Assembly (NCBI GenBank): GCA_037176885.1
Contig: JAWWNJ010000010.1
Coordinates: 3,141,629 to 3,205,628, forward strand
Source: Favolaschia claudopus
Taxonomy: Eukaryota; Basidiomycota; Agaricomycetes; Agaricales; Mycenaceae
DNA length: 64,000 nucleotides
Reading direction: 5' to 3'
Shown piece by piece: positions 40,754-53,491 of the stretch. The notes under the pieces were generated by a model, which was given only the letters and a program-made list of their open reading frames with translations, ran no database searches and had not been told where the DNA came from. A program made the position numbers and the translations under genes. Each line of letters begins with the position of its first letter. Position 1 is the first letter of the stretch.

Positions 40754-41515
40754 AGACATCGATACGGTTGGGCCTTGGTCGCCATCGGTGACTATGCGAT
40801 TCACGCTCTGCTGGCGCTTTCATTTGCTGTCCGGTGTCGACTCGGGCTTAAATAGGCGACGATCGACGCTTATATCCTGTAGTCCGACGGTGAGCCTGGT
40901 GAGCACATTTGCCCCAACCACCCTTCCTCCCTTCCTCCCGCGGTCCTCTTCTGAGTGCTCATCTGTGCACCAGACCTCGGTGACCCTTCGGCGATTCGAG
41001 ATCAACGGAGGATCACTCTCACGATCCTTCAAATTTGGTCATTTCCGAACACGATTCCGGCTGTTATGCTCCGATTCCACCTTGAGCTGGTCATTCGGAC
41101 GCATCGTTGCAGAAGAGAATTCCCGTTCCGTCATATCGAACTCGGCAAACGGTCGTGCTCGAAAGGCATCCAGCCGTCAGCGTGCCAATGTTATTCCCAT
41201 TTCTCACAAAAACAACTAAAAAATTACGACGTAACACGTTGTCGTTCTACTTGCAATTACTTTTCTGTCTTTCAACACAGCGTATGTTTTTCCTATCACC
41301 GCGTCGGGCAATTATTACCGCTCAATAACTGAACGCCGTTAGTGAACGGCCTAAATTCAATTCTTTGGCAGATCAATGATGGCCTGTGCAGCCCAACCCG
41401 GGTTTAGCAGCTTTCGGAACCCATCTGACCGGTTCCCGGGTACTTGGCCTTTATATAGCGACGTCCGTCCGAGTTCTCACTCGAAAGAAAGCAGCCTCAC
41501 CTCCCCACACACCCA
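40754..41515. other. intergenic region with P450 promoter
   Basis: No recognisable gene. TATATA at 41452-41457 lies about 60 nt before the P450 ATG and is a good core-promoter candidate. Confidence 0.5.
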
Positions 41516-44330
41516 ATGGATCTGCCTCCCGGAATCGTCTATCTCGCTCGTATTCTCCCTTCCACACTCCTACCGAGCGCCGTCACCTACGTGTTCTTGA
41601 CTCGAATTCTCCCTTTGCTCGACTTGGGAATCTCACCCCTGCCTTCGTGGATATGCGTGGCGGCGTCCGTCGTCGCGCAGCCTATCGGCGTTGCCATATC
41701 GTATGTGCTGAAGGAAATTCACTACGCGAGAGATGCCGTTTTGAGGGGTGCGGTTCACATTCCCACCGTTCCTGATAAATGGCCGGGTGGGTTGTCGTTG
41801 ATCGAGGCGATGAAGAAGTCAGTGTATCCCGGTGCGTAATAAGCCTTGCTCTCATGTTCTTCTCAATCGCTAACTCGTTTTTGTTGATTGACTTGTTTAG
41901 CCGATTTTCTGTTAGATTGGACGGATTTGTATGGAAATACCGTTGTGGCCAAGATTCTGGGTGATCGTGCGGTATAATTCTCTCTGGAATTTGTTAATCA
42001 ATGACCGACCGATAACCTTCCCCCTTAGATCTTCACGACGGAGCCAGAGTACATCAAGGTCAGTATCGGTCTACGAAATTCGAACAATCTGATTCACTGG
42101 TTCATCTAGGCTCTTCTAGCTACTGATTTCGATGGCTATTGGAAAGGTATGTCGCAGTCGTATCAGCAAGGGTTCTTCGATCCTAATATCGAGTATCATA
42201 GGTCCGGATGCCCATCGCGCCAGTCGATCCTTGCTCGGATCTGGTAAGTTGAATTAATCATACCGGGCAGATCGCTCAATGTCGCCTTATACAGGAGTTT
42301 TTAACACTGATGGTGAGTAACTTGCAGTTTATTTTGTAGTTTCCCCCGTCATCTTCACTGTGTTATTAAGATGAGATGTGGAAGTGCGTCTTTCTACTTG
42401 CATTTCTCCATCGGTCATCAAGTTAAGCCGACCCTGCAGATTCCACCGAACCATGAGCCGACCCTTCTTTAACCGAGGTCGGTTGTAACTTCGCTCCATG
42501 TTTCCCGGGCAACATCCTTACTCCAACCCAGAGCGGATCAGCGACTTCGACCTCTTCGACAGACACAGTAACGACGCTCTCACCCGGTTGAACCAACGCC
42601 TATCAGAAGGCTACGCAATCGATATTCAAGTTCGTAACAATTCGCACATTTTTCTTCCGGCTTAACACTTCCCAAGGACTTGGTCTCCGCGCTTCACCCT
42701 CGATTCCGCCACGGAATTCCTCTTCGGTAAATCCGGTCGACTCGATCTCCGCCGGCCCTGCCCTACCCTACTCTGCTATTCCCCTTCGCCTCCGCATCCG
42801 ACTTCAACGAAAACCACCCGTCGAACACTTATGTGAAAGCTTTCGGCCACGCCCAACTCCTCACCACCAACGCACTGCATATTCGACCAAATGGCCGCTG
42901 CAAGAATTTTGGAAAGATAAAGTCAAACCAATGAGGAAAATATGCGACGATTATGTTGGTGAGATTCTGCAGAGTGCGTTGGAGAGGAAGAGAGCTGGGA
43001 GGCGTGGATCGGGTGAGAAAGAGCAGGAAACGTTTCTGAGTCATCTGGTTGACGCTACGGAAGGTTGGATGATTCGTGTTCTTCTTGCAAATTCTCTTCA
43101 ATAACTCACGGTTCCCGTCCAACCTATAGATAAAGAAGTCATCATGGACTCGATATTCAATATCTTAGTCGCTGGTCGAGACACGGTATCTCCATCCTAT
43201 TTCATCCCCAACTTGCTGATTCTAACTTTACTCAGACCGCAGCGACTCTCACATTCGCGGTGTAACATGCTAGCCGAACACCGAGACATGGCTGACAGGT
43301 TACGCAAAGAAGTTCTCGAAGTCGTCGGCAGCTCTCGGATGCCCACGTACGACGATGTGCGCACTATGAAGTATTTACGCGCCTTTATCAACGGTGCGTC
43401 TCCCGAAGCTATATGTTCTCACTCGTGATTTCTGATCGGAGCCCCAACGGCAGAGACTTTGAGACTGTATCCCCCCGTGTGAGTCTGACCTCCATTGCTT
43501 TGCTCGTCGCTTAACGCGAGAACTTCGACAGCCCGTTTGATTCCAGGGTATATCTGGTCTTCGCGTTTAGAGCTATTGATTGACGAAAATATCAGGACAT
43601 CGAAGAAAGCGGCGGTTTGGCCGGCTCTCAAGCCGGGTGATAAACCGCTTTATGTGACTCCAACTCGAGGTATCGATGAACTCAGGTTTCGGTCAACGCT
43701 TAGATTGACCTAACGCTCTCAGGGTGCGCTACAGCGTATTTCTCATGCATCGTCGCACGGACCTCTGGGGTCCCGATGGTAAGTTTCTTCTTGAAATGGA
43801 TATTACACTCGCTAACTGTCGATACTTAGCTCTCATGTTCGATCCCGACCGCTTCTTGGACGAACGTGTGAGAAAATACCTGACACCCAATCCCTTCATT
43901 TTCTTGCCTTTCAACGCCGGTCAGTGTTTATACTCCCTCGGCAAACATTCGCTTTGTTATTAACATGAGCATTGTAGGCCCGCGAATATGTCTTGGCCAC
44001 AGGTGCGTATTCTCTTGATGCTTCTGTCTTCTGGCGTTCTGATGAAACTCTTCACTCGTAGTTCGCCTACAATGAAGCCTCGTTCTTCATCATCCGCCTC
44101 CTACAGAAGTTCACGGCGTTCACTCTCGCGCCTGACGCTCAACCTGAATCCACCATTCCGCCTGCAAGCTGGAAACACGCCAAAGGGACACAGGCGACAG
44201 AGAAGATCATGCTACAGAGACACTTGACTATGTTTGCGAAGGTATGCAGTAGATCTTCGTTTCGTTCGTTTCCAGTATACTGATCGGCTTCTTGTGTGAA
44301 TTTTCGAAGGGAGGATTGTGGGTGAGATGA
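41516..44330 (+). CDS. Cytochrome P450, CYP63-like
   Basis: Heme monooxygenase anchored in the endoplasmic reticulum; CYP63 members of wood-decay fungi oxidise alkanes, fatty acids and aromatics. ATG 41516; the first exon encodes hydrophobic N-terminal segments ([16 protein letters not shown]). About fifteen short exons follow, with hallmarks [50 protein letters not shown]-helix AGRDT, K-helix ETLRLYPPV, and heme loop FNAGPRICLG split by an intron. The end is FAKGGLWVR, stop 44328-44330 after a last intron. Between about 42770 and 42880 the best homologous frame ([26 protein letters not shown]) is out of phase with both sides, as if two compensating indels occurred. Activity is therefore uncertain. 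Confidence 0.83.
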
Positions 44331-45598
44331 AGCTCGTCGTGGCCGAGTAGGCCGTTTCATGCGGAGGCAATGTAGCGCATCAATGCAATGAAAAGCTTGT
44401 ATATTAATCCGAATACGACACACTCTACGAAATTCCAATTATGTTGTAAACCCAACGGGTGCAAACGAATCTGGGAGAAGAAAAAAACACACACACATAC
44501 ACATTATCAGTCGCTCGGTATGCTATATCCTCCCGAATGGGATAGGCGTTTCTTCCTTTCAGTGGTCCAAACCAAGTGCAACTGCACAAGCGACTCGGAG
44601 TTTGCCGGTCATCACTAGCGGCCATCAAGTCGCGTTGCCTAACAAGGACAAGCTGCCAGCTCTTGCTCCTGCCACCGTTCGTCACGTCCGACTCATCCAC
44701 CGTTGCCGGGAGCCCGGACATCGTGCGCTTGGTGCTCGCTCAGCTCCAGTGGATGACTACTTTATAGCAATCGCGCGGGCGAGAGAGCGATTGCCTACTA
44801 GAGTCTAGGCTCTCGTTGGGAAAGATTCTTCCAAGATTCTTGAGACTTGTTTACCTGTCGGAACGTCATCAATTCGGAGTTCGGACTCCTGGCGGCATTG
44901 GATCGTTTTCACCCCCACCGCGTGTCCGTGTGGATATATCCTCACCTCGCCAGCACTCCGTTGTCTACTACCTGCCTCAATACGACTTTTTTGGCTTCCC
45001 CGATGCTGCCCTAGGCAACTGTACACTTACATCTCTGATTCAAAGTTAAACTCGGCGTCAACGAAGAGCGGAGCTCATGGGTTTTCGCCACAGACGTCAA
45101 GCGAAACTGGCAGACGGCATCTGCTCGTCAACCATCTTCATCGTATCAACGGTACGCGTTGAAAGGCCTTTCGATACTTCAAGTTCCCATTCCCTTTCTC
45201 TGTGATACAATGCATCCGCTGAGGTTCTTTGTATTTAGGCAAAACTATCATGCTGACCTATCCTAGGTATGTCTCCAATCTCCTCAAAGCCGCAAAATCG
45301 GCATTAATTCCATCATCCGCGAACATCGAAAATGGTAGAACTCAGTATGCAAATCGATGTCCTTACCTTTACCGCTGCGGCTCATTGATGGAACAGTCTG
45401 CTCGCGATATCATCCGGCACTTTGTCATCCATCCGTCAAGCCTGAAACGTTGGGCTATCAGCATATATAGCTCGAGATTTGCGTCCTATACAGCGTCTGC
45501 AGGGCTCTTTTACCTCCCAACTTCACATTCTTTTCCCTACCCCAAGTCGCTCGTTCCTGTTTTCCCCCGTCGATAGGCTGCGTTAAACGTCCACTTTG
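44331..45598. other. intergenic region
   Basis: No gene recognised. A short ACAC microsatellite lies near 44490. Open frames up to about 115 codons (such as 45229-45576) show no recognisable motif. Confidence 0.45.
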
Positions 45599-47071
45599 AT
45601 GGCTCCCCACGGCCACCAACGCGACATTGACGCGCGATGCCCGGAGCAGACCACTCTGGGTGCAGTGCTCACCGGTTCGGAGCCAGAAGAGGCTACTCTC
45701 ACTTGTTTATACGGATTGGAATGGCCTGCATATACTGTCTGGTACGTATATCTTCCCTCTCCGCCCACTCCTACTGACACTCTTGACATAATTTGTTCTG
45801 TGCAGCCCGGCGGTGTTTTGTGCGGAGGTCCTAGCTTCCAGTGTCCTGGATCATTTAGGGCGGCAATCCTACCTGCAAGCGCCTCCACCTCCAACCATAA
45901 TTGATATGTACGTGAAGACAAGCAGCCAAACAAGTCGATTGATCGTTATTCCATTCAGTATTCCCACCTTATCTCTGGCACAACTTCCGGAACTACCCAG
46001 TTTGGCTCCTGGATCCACTCCGCAAGCGAAAAATACAGGCCCTGCGTTTGAATCGAGGTATGTAACCCTTGTCCTCGCGAAGCGGAGTCCCCGAGGTCTC
46101 AAACTCCGTCTAGCATAAACCCTCCTGATCCTGAACCAACTTCGGAAGAAAAGAGTACAGATACCAACATCCGAATCAATGTGCGGATAGATTCTCCCTG
46201 TCTTTTGAAACTTAGGCTCATGTTGATCTGCTGCTCTCTGTAGACCCTGGCCCTTACCAGCATCTGCGGCATCGGCATCGAACATAGCAACATCACACAG
46301 TCAAGATATCGCAAGTTTCACATATACTTCATTCAACGACCGTCACGCAAGCGTACGTGCGCACGTTGTTCAAACGAGAGATTTACTCAACGTTGAACTC
46401 TATATTGAATGCAGAACTCCCCCGAGTCCCACTCCAACAGATATCGCATCCCGTCGGACAGGAGTGAAGAAGTCACAGTAAGATTCCTCATGCGGATTTT
46501 GGTCTATGCTGAAATTCCTTAAAAGGTCAGGGACGATCGGGGCGATCGCTTCTGCTGCGATCCTCGTTATCAGCTTGATCCTGTTCTGTTACATTCGGCG
46601 GCTGCAGCGACGGCGACTCGAACTCAATAACACACAGGGAGAACCTGGCATCCGCCCTATAACTCGTAAAATCTCGCCATTCTCGCTCCTAAACCAAAAC
46701 AACGACCCGAACACTGAACTTCAACGTTCTCGGCTTGACATCCAGACGTTCGACGCTGGTACCCGGGCACAAACCCTAGGAAGTCGAGCTCCACACCGTA
46801 AATGAAAAGGTTGCCGAGTCCGAAGATCAAGAACGAGGTTCGGAGGTTCGTACGCCCGTCGACGAGGGGACGAGTTTGGCCCTTAAGCCCAGTGAGACCA
46901 AGGTGGGATGCTGATTTCGAAGCCGAATTGAGAGGGGCGAGGGAGGAAATCAGGATGCTGGTAACGCGGATCACCGAGCTTGAGACGAATTCCGACTCTT
47001 TTGCTCGGGGAAGCGGCGCTACGGAGTGGGAGGAGTCTCTGCGGAGTATGCGAGATAGTAAGGTCCTGTAA
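45599..47071 (+). pseudogene. Single-pass membrane protein relic (copy 1)
   Basis: Pieces in several frames resemble the fungal surface-protein layout of extracellular part, one transmembrane helix, basic stop-transfer and cytoplasmic coil. The helix reads GTIGAIASAAILVISLILFCYI followed by RRLQRRRLEL (about 46525-46625). The cytoplasmic end (46915-47071) reads FEAELRGAREEIRMLVTRITELETNSD, matching copy 2. Frames do not join cleanly and the usual PPPEY ending is lost. Family name unknown. Confidence 0.45.
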
Positions 47072-48009
47072 ATGATCCCGAGCTGATTGTTCAAGGCCAG
47101 AAATTTAATTCCTCGAGAAAGTCAAGCAGGCTTTCAAGTCTGCAGTTCACGTGGTTTTTCAAAGCAGACCTGAGCCTTGCTCTATGAAGCATGAAAACGT
47201 GCTAATGATGTTGATTCTTCAACTGATTTCTAAAGAAAAAAAAAACGAGAGCCAAGCAACAACCAAAAAATAGCCGGCGGTAATCCGACCGATCAATTTT
47301 CAACCTGCACTTCTTCCGCGCTGCTCGGCTCTTTGTTTTGCTTCCGCCACCACCATCTCGTTCTGTCATTGGCACTGAAACTTGACTGAGACCGCTGGAT
47401 ACATCTGTGCCAACCCACGGCGCTCTCCTGCGAGTGCCAGGCTCAACTTCAAGATGAAGTGCTGAATTCTTCGGTACCGCAGAACTGTCTCGGAGCTCCG
47501 AGCTGAGCGTCATAGTAGATCTCGGGAAGATTCAAGGAAGATCATCTCATATCACAGTTGCATGTTAAAGGAACAGTCTGATGCGCTGTTATCTTGCTCT
47601 CTCAGCCTCCATCGTGGTCTACATAACGCACCAACGCGAAAATGCTTGTGATGATACAAATTGGTAAATGCAATTTTTTTCGCTGCGAAACAACAAAAAT
47701 TGCTCTTCCGCCAATCCTTATTCTTGGCTCGTCGGCTTGAGCGCGTATTAATTACGCGAGAGATACAGGCCTAGGCGTTTCTTTAAACTGCGACACTCTC
47801 ACGCGCACGGCTTCGAAATCCACATATTTAACACTCTCCATGATATGTTACCAACTCAACATCGATCTGTCAAGCCTGAGATACTCATGCTTCCCACATA
47901 AATAGGTCGAGCCTCTTATTCCTTCGGTCGTCTGTCTGTCGTTCCGAACGCCACCTAGATCCACGCCGCCCAATCCCCGGCCCATTCATGAGAAATCACG
48001 ACCATTCCA
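47072..48009. other. intergenic region
   Basis: No gene recognised in either strand. Confidence 0.45.
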
Positions 48010-49174
48010 ATGAATAATAAATATACAGCGAGGGGAAATCTTGGCCGAGAATCTGCTAGTATGGTATGTGTATTGGTTCCTCACCTACAGTTAAATCCAA
48101 TTCGGGCTATTTGGATCGAGACTTCGCCTACAAACGTTCCGCAAGACTTTACCCGAACCACTGAACTAGCCCTAGCACTTCGGAAGATGGGTAAGTTTAT
48201 CTACCTATTCCTCGTGAAACCATCTACGGGAATGAAAACAAATCTTGCAGCTTCTCCTTCCACACATTCCCCACATTTCGCACCTTTCCCACATTTCCAT
48301 CGTTCCCAAGGTTTCCAACAATCCCTCCGTCGTGCGTCCTTCCCTATTTTACTTAGATTATATCTGATTCGTTACAATACGCAGCGCCGGGTCTACCCCA
48401 CCGGCAAATTCACAAATGCACCACCGAAACTTAAAGGTCTGTCGATCCCTCTTTCCTCACCGAAGTCAATACTAATGATTTTATTCAACATAGTCTATCT
48501 CCCGAATCAGAAAGCCAATTTGGAAGCAGCAGCGCGAGTTCGTCCGCTGTCCCAACACTCAGTGCGCCAGGGTATGGATTCGAAATACCCAAACAGCATT
48601 AAGCCCTGATCTCCGTATATCGACCCAGAACTCCTCACGCAGAAACGAAGTCCTTACAGTAAGTAAGCTCATCAAAACAACAACTGTCACCGACTGTCTC
48701 CAGACCAGGAACGATCGCGGGAATCGTCGTCGGTGCAGCCATCCTTAAGTTATCCTCCTCGTCCTTGGTTCTCTGCTATTCTGTATCCACCGGCGACGCC
48801 AGCGACTCAACAACGTCAACTTGAGCAACACAGATCGAGATCGACTCGGAGACTTGCGCGCCGCTCACAACGACACGCTCTCCCCGTTTACCGCATTCCG
48901 CAATCAAACCCCAGACAACACAGCGTCCATCGACGGAAACACGGAGAAGATCGCTGAACCCGGGGACCAGGAGCAGGACAGGATACCCAGAAGTCCACCT
49001 CCTGATCCCAATGTCGATCTCGAAGCTCAATTGCAAGCCGCGCGAGAGGAAAATGGTATATTGGTGGCAAGAATCAACGAGATGGAGACGAACTCTGATC
49101 CTGTGCTTGGGTGGGGAAGAGGGGACGGGGAAGAGCCTCCGCCGGAGTATACGGGAAGAGGAATTAATGCTTGA
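48010..49174 (+). pseudogene. Single-pass membrane protein relic (copy 2)
   Basis: Related to copy 1. The clear part is 48700-49174: TIAGIVVGAAIL, then after a one-base frame change VILLVLGSLLFCIHRRRQRL, then an acidic cytoplasmic part. It ends LEAQLQAAREENGILVARINEMETN...EEPPPEYT. The frame change falls inside the membrane helix, so I treat it as broken. The upstream frame from 48010 may be the ectodomain but is not recognisable. Confidence 0.45.
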
Positions 49175-52100
49175 ATAAATCGTCTAAAAGTATATCTTTT
49201 TTCTCCCAGATCCCGATCATCGGCCGCAAAAACGCCGAGCGAGAAAATCCATCGTCCTCCAATCGCCTTCGCATTCCAAGCTACTCAGTGAGCACAGGAC
49301 GACGGAGGCGCCGCCCATGCCCGTAATAGAACCAGGCCGACGTATACTGGGGTGAGGTGGCGAAATCCAGCCGAGCACAGTCACCGTTGATGGGCGCGAA
49401 GTGTGAGCGAATCGCCAAGATTCAAAACACGATGGGGTCGAGTGGGGGAGAGCTTCAGGAGCATCCAAGGCGAGTGCAGCACGCGGGGTAGGTGATTCCT
49501 TGTGTGATGGTGTGGGGGTGACCCGGGTTGCGAGAGGATGGGCGGAACAACGCGAGCTTCGACTTGACGACGAGACCCCGCCGACGAAGGAGGGCGAGAG
49601 GGTATAAGAAGCGAGGGTATGGTTGCCCAGATCGACAAGGGCGAACAGGTGAAGAGAAGAGCGAAAACCCCGCATCGAGTCCAAGACCGGCATACCATGG
49701 ACGTTTTTGATTCTCCCCCTTGTCGTCTTCGTCGTCTCACTCGCATTCTCCCCGCCTCCTTTCGCTCCACCCCAACCCTCGGCTTCGCTACCCTTTGCTG
49801 TTCCCTCGTGCTCCGCCTGATGCCGGACACAAGCGGTCGAAGGACCCCACGTACCACTCAGCGTCGCCATCCAAGCCACAAGCTGTGATTCATGATGAGA
49901 TGACGAAGCCGAGAGGCTCGATGGAGGAAGCGACGGGCCACCGTCCACTTTGCTGTACCGCGAAGGCGAAGGCCGCCTTTGCGTCGGGCGCTAAAGACAC
50001 GAGCGCGGGCGCGGGCGGAGCCACTCGAAAAGACAGCGCGAGCATGCACCCACTCCGAGCACCCTGAATGCCGCGCGGGTACGCTATCGCGGCAGCGAGT
50101 CAAGCTCTAGACCGTATCGGTAGCTTCAGCGGCGAGACCCCCTCGCAGATGCGTCCTGGAGACGCTGGCACAGCGGAGAGGCGTGGGTGTATTGGCGCCG
50201 TCGAATGCAGCTAACGATCGACGATTCGTTTTGTCAGAATCGGAGACGAGACGGAGACGGTGAGTGGCGAGACCTCTGAAGTGAAGCAAAGAGAGAAGAC
50301 TAGCGGATACCCATCGACGAGACGTGCTCGATGAATCATTGGCGCAGCGGGCAGTCCGATAGAGCGATGTGCTCGGCAGGTACATGCTGGGCGCGAGAGT
50401 GTGGCGAGATGCGACGGCTGTGGGGAGGTGTGGCATGTCTTCGAGAGCGGAATCAGGGTGACATCGAGCCGCGGGACGCCGGTGGGGAGGGGTGGCTGAA
50501 TACATCCACCAGGTGGAGCGGGTGAGGCTGCGAGACGCATTGGCTCGGAAGGACGGGTACTGCAGGCATCGTAGTCCTCGTCCGCCTTCACCCTCTCTTC
50601 CCCTTCCGCTGAAGCACTGCCTCCCTGCAGCGATGCTGACGCCACCCCAGACCACGACGTACTCCTGCTCCTCACGCCACGATAAGGCGATATGGTGTGC
50701 CGGAGATAGCGAGGGAGAGCGATAGGGGAAGGAGGAGGGCGGGGGTGGAAGGAAAACGAGCGGGACGGGCTACGTGGCAATCGAGGCAACGGCGAGCTGA
50801 CGAGGGGAGACCGCGGATAGCCGGGCACAGGCGTAGGCGACCGGTGGGCATCCTTCGCCCGCCTCCGTGTCGTGTTCTTCATCGTGGGCGTACGGCGTAC
50901 GGCTGCTGAAGATGGTCGAGTTGGAGGGCTCGTCGTGACGCAATCCTCAGCAGCCGGGCGCGTCTGCGCACGTAAAGACCATCCTTGGAGATCCTTGTCC
51001 GCATTCCGTCCCATCTCACCCTCGTCCCTGTCCTCCTGAAGAGCGCGACAGTCGTTATCGCGAGACTGCTGGTCTCCGACGCTGGCATTGCCGGCACGCG
51101 TACACAGTCCGCACCGGGGGCGCACCCAGCGCACCGCCGGCCTACCCCCCAGTCACTACGTACGACTCCGTCCGAACCATGCTTTGTATACCCCTCCTCA
51201 ATCGTACGCCACTGTTAACGTTCATGGCACCCGTGGTAGGCGAAAAAGGGGAGCAATAGGGGTAAGACCGAAGCGATGTGCTTGGCATAGCAGTCCCCAG
51301 ACCGGTAGTGAAGAATAAGCGGGGAGGGGAGGAGAGTGGAGGGCGGAGCAACGGAATGGCTGAAGCCTGGAATGCAGAACGATGGAAAGGCGGCGCCGCG
51401 GATGGCATCCTAGTAGGAAAGAGGGGGTAAGATGCCAAGGATACTTGAGGGAGGTTTGAAGACTGGGAATGAGAAAACGACCACGCACCTACGATGTCAG
51501 CAACGACATCAGCTTCGCTCTAGACCTTGAGAGACGAGGTTGATTGTTAGAGTTAGCGCTATGACGCTTCTATGAGCCTTTGAAAACAAGTAACTGAAAG
51601 CCGGAATCGTGCTCACAAGATGGTGACAGTGCGAAGCCTTGTCGCCGAGATTACCGCGTGTCTTGAGTCAATATAATAGACGGTACGGGTGAGTAGTTCT
51701 GCAAAGCTTCCTAAATTTTTTCCTCTATTTGCCGGTGAATCGAGGAGTAAATTGAACGATTTAATGAGAAGCCAGTGGAGAATCTGTCTCGAAAATTTGA
51801 AGCTCATAAACGCAAATTGAGACGCAGAATAACCGCACAGACCGACGGTCCACTGTTTCCCCTGCTCCGGAAGCTGACTCTGTCGCATAAAGGGCCTCCA
51901 AAAGTACCTGAAATGAGGAGTAGCGTCAAGTTGGAGAATGTGTGAGTGTGTGGGTTTGTTGGGCAGCTGGAGTCTCCGTAGTTTACCTGTTGCGCCATAA
52001 AAAAGTTTCTGATAGCTTTTCTGGGATGCCTGGGAGGCTGGGACTCACACTGGTGAAGGGTGACGAAGGAGGGAAAGGGCAAGAGAGATGGATGACGTAA

Positions 52101-52201
52101 CTGATCGCTGTCGCATCGGCAAAATTCCGACCGGCAATCTTGGGCGGGCCGGAACACGTTTCTGCTTTTCACCGTCACAACCTTCGTCGTTCGTTTGCTC
52201 A
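49175..52201. other. GC-rich region without a supported gene
   Basis: Long overlapping frames occur on both strands (for example minus 50211-51134, 307 codons, and minus 49217-49948). Their composition is Pro/Ser/Arg-rich and matches GC bias rather than protein sequence. No motif, intron pattern or repeat was recognised. Confidence 0.4.
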
Positions 52202-53285
52202 ATGAGCTCCCGGACCCCGCTCGATATTCCTGAACTCTTGGAAAACTGTCTCACCCCCCTGGTCGAATATCCTGACACCCTCCTCGCCTGCTCTCTGGTG
52301 GCTCGTTCCTGGGTGGATACCACACAAACACTCCTTTTTCCGTGCTCCCCATCGCACAACACACACATTTTCGTACTCAGAGGACGCAGTTCTGTGCTTT
52401 TGCGATGCATTGAAATCCCTCTGATCGGCCTATACGACATGTTCGGGAGCTGAGCATCATCGAGTCCGAAATGCAGGTTTCTACGTTACAAATTCTCTGC
52501 AGTATCCCCTTTACGCGCCTCGAGATAATGTCGGTTGACGCTAATGCTAGTGACACACCAAAATTAGCTGAATCATGTCGGTTCCTTCCCTGCAGACCCT
52601 GAATTTGACCGCGGGGAGCCGCTTTGCACCTTGCTTCTTGACGCTGTGCCCATCGATTCAACACCTTTGGATCTTGTACGATGGACCGGACGATGACCCA
52701 CATACTATTCCCTTACAGGCCCATTCAATGCGGTTAAAATCACTATCCCTGAATTTTCTACATCATACGGATTACGCCCGGCCGCAGAGTTTGCATCCAA
52801 CGGCGTTTCCCTAGTCGGTCTTTCCGATTTGAAAATGCTCGAGATAGTAGAGGAGAAATACATCGATTGGCAAACCCTGTCTCTTGCTACGAGGCAATCG
52901 ATCAAGTTCTACGATGTCCATCTTTGGGTAATTGTTCTCTTTTGGAAAAGAAAATTGGTGTATAAGCGATTTCTGACTACAACTACCAGGACTCCCCCGG
53001 CATCAACCTGTCCCTCTCCCCAACCTCTCCGTCCTCCAAATTGTCGTCACCGGCGAAACCTGGTCCCCCATCAGCAGCACTCTCAGGACTCTCTCCGACA
53101 CTGAGTCCCCCATACAATCCATCCAAACCCTTGTCCTAAACGTCCAATACATGGACATACAATTCGAAAGGGACGATTGCGCGCCTCTGGATCGTCATTT
53201 ATGCTCCGCAACACTCTCACGAGCGGAATTCAGTCGAAGTGGATCTAAAACAGAACAATGCTCTGGAAGAGAGTTTGCGAAAAGC
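52202..53285 (+). pseudogene. F-box-like mushroom gene, frameshifted
   Basis: Starts MSSRTPLDIPELLENCLTPL, then LLACSLVARSWVDTTQTLLF, the usual F-box-like N-terminus of a large agaricomycete family. Homologous reading then needs frame changes near 52437 (to HVRELSIIESEMQVSTLQIL), 52577 (to SVPSLQTLNL) and about 52790 (to ASNGVSLVGLSDLKMLEIV). One intron (about 52928-52989) still looks functional. Three shifts make it a probable pseudogene. It ends next to the inverted-repeat element at 53295. Confidence 0.7.
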
Positions 53286-53294
53286 TTTTTGTAT

Positions 53295-53491
53295 GGCGGT
53301 CCGGATGCACATTTAATTGTGCCGCCCCGAACATCGGCTTTTCGGCGTTCCGCCCTTCTTTGAGGTGTTTTCGGCACTTTCCGCCCCCATTCTCACCGGT
53401 GACTATAAAAGGGGCGGAGAATTGTTCCGCCCTTTTGCAACTTCAACCCCGCCCCTTTCATATGTTTGTCCCCGCCCTTGTTTCGTGAGTT
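53295..53491 (+). repeat. left 197-bp inverted repeat
   Basis: GC-rich, begins GGCGGTCCGGATGCAC. It contains CTATAAAAGGGGCGGA, a TATA-like box next to a hairpin (GGGCGGA...TTCCGCCC). Pairs with 54985-55181 with few mismatches. Confidence 0.85.

Noticed and set aside
50211..51134. 307-codon minus-strand open frame
   Set aside because: Arises in GC-rich DNA with overlapping frames on the other strand; no recognisable domain, intron pattern or start context.
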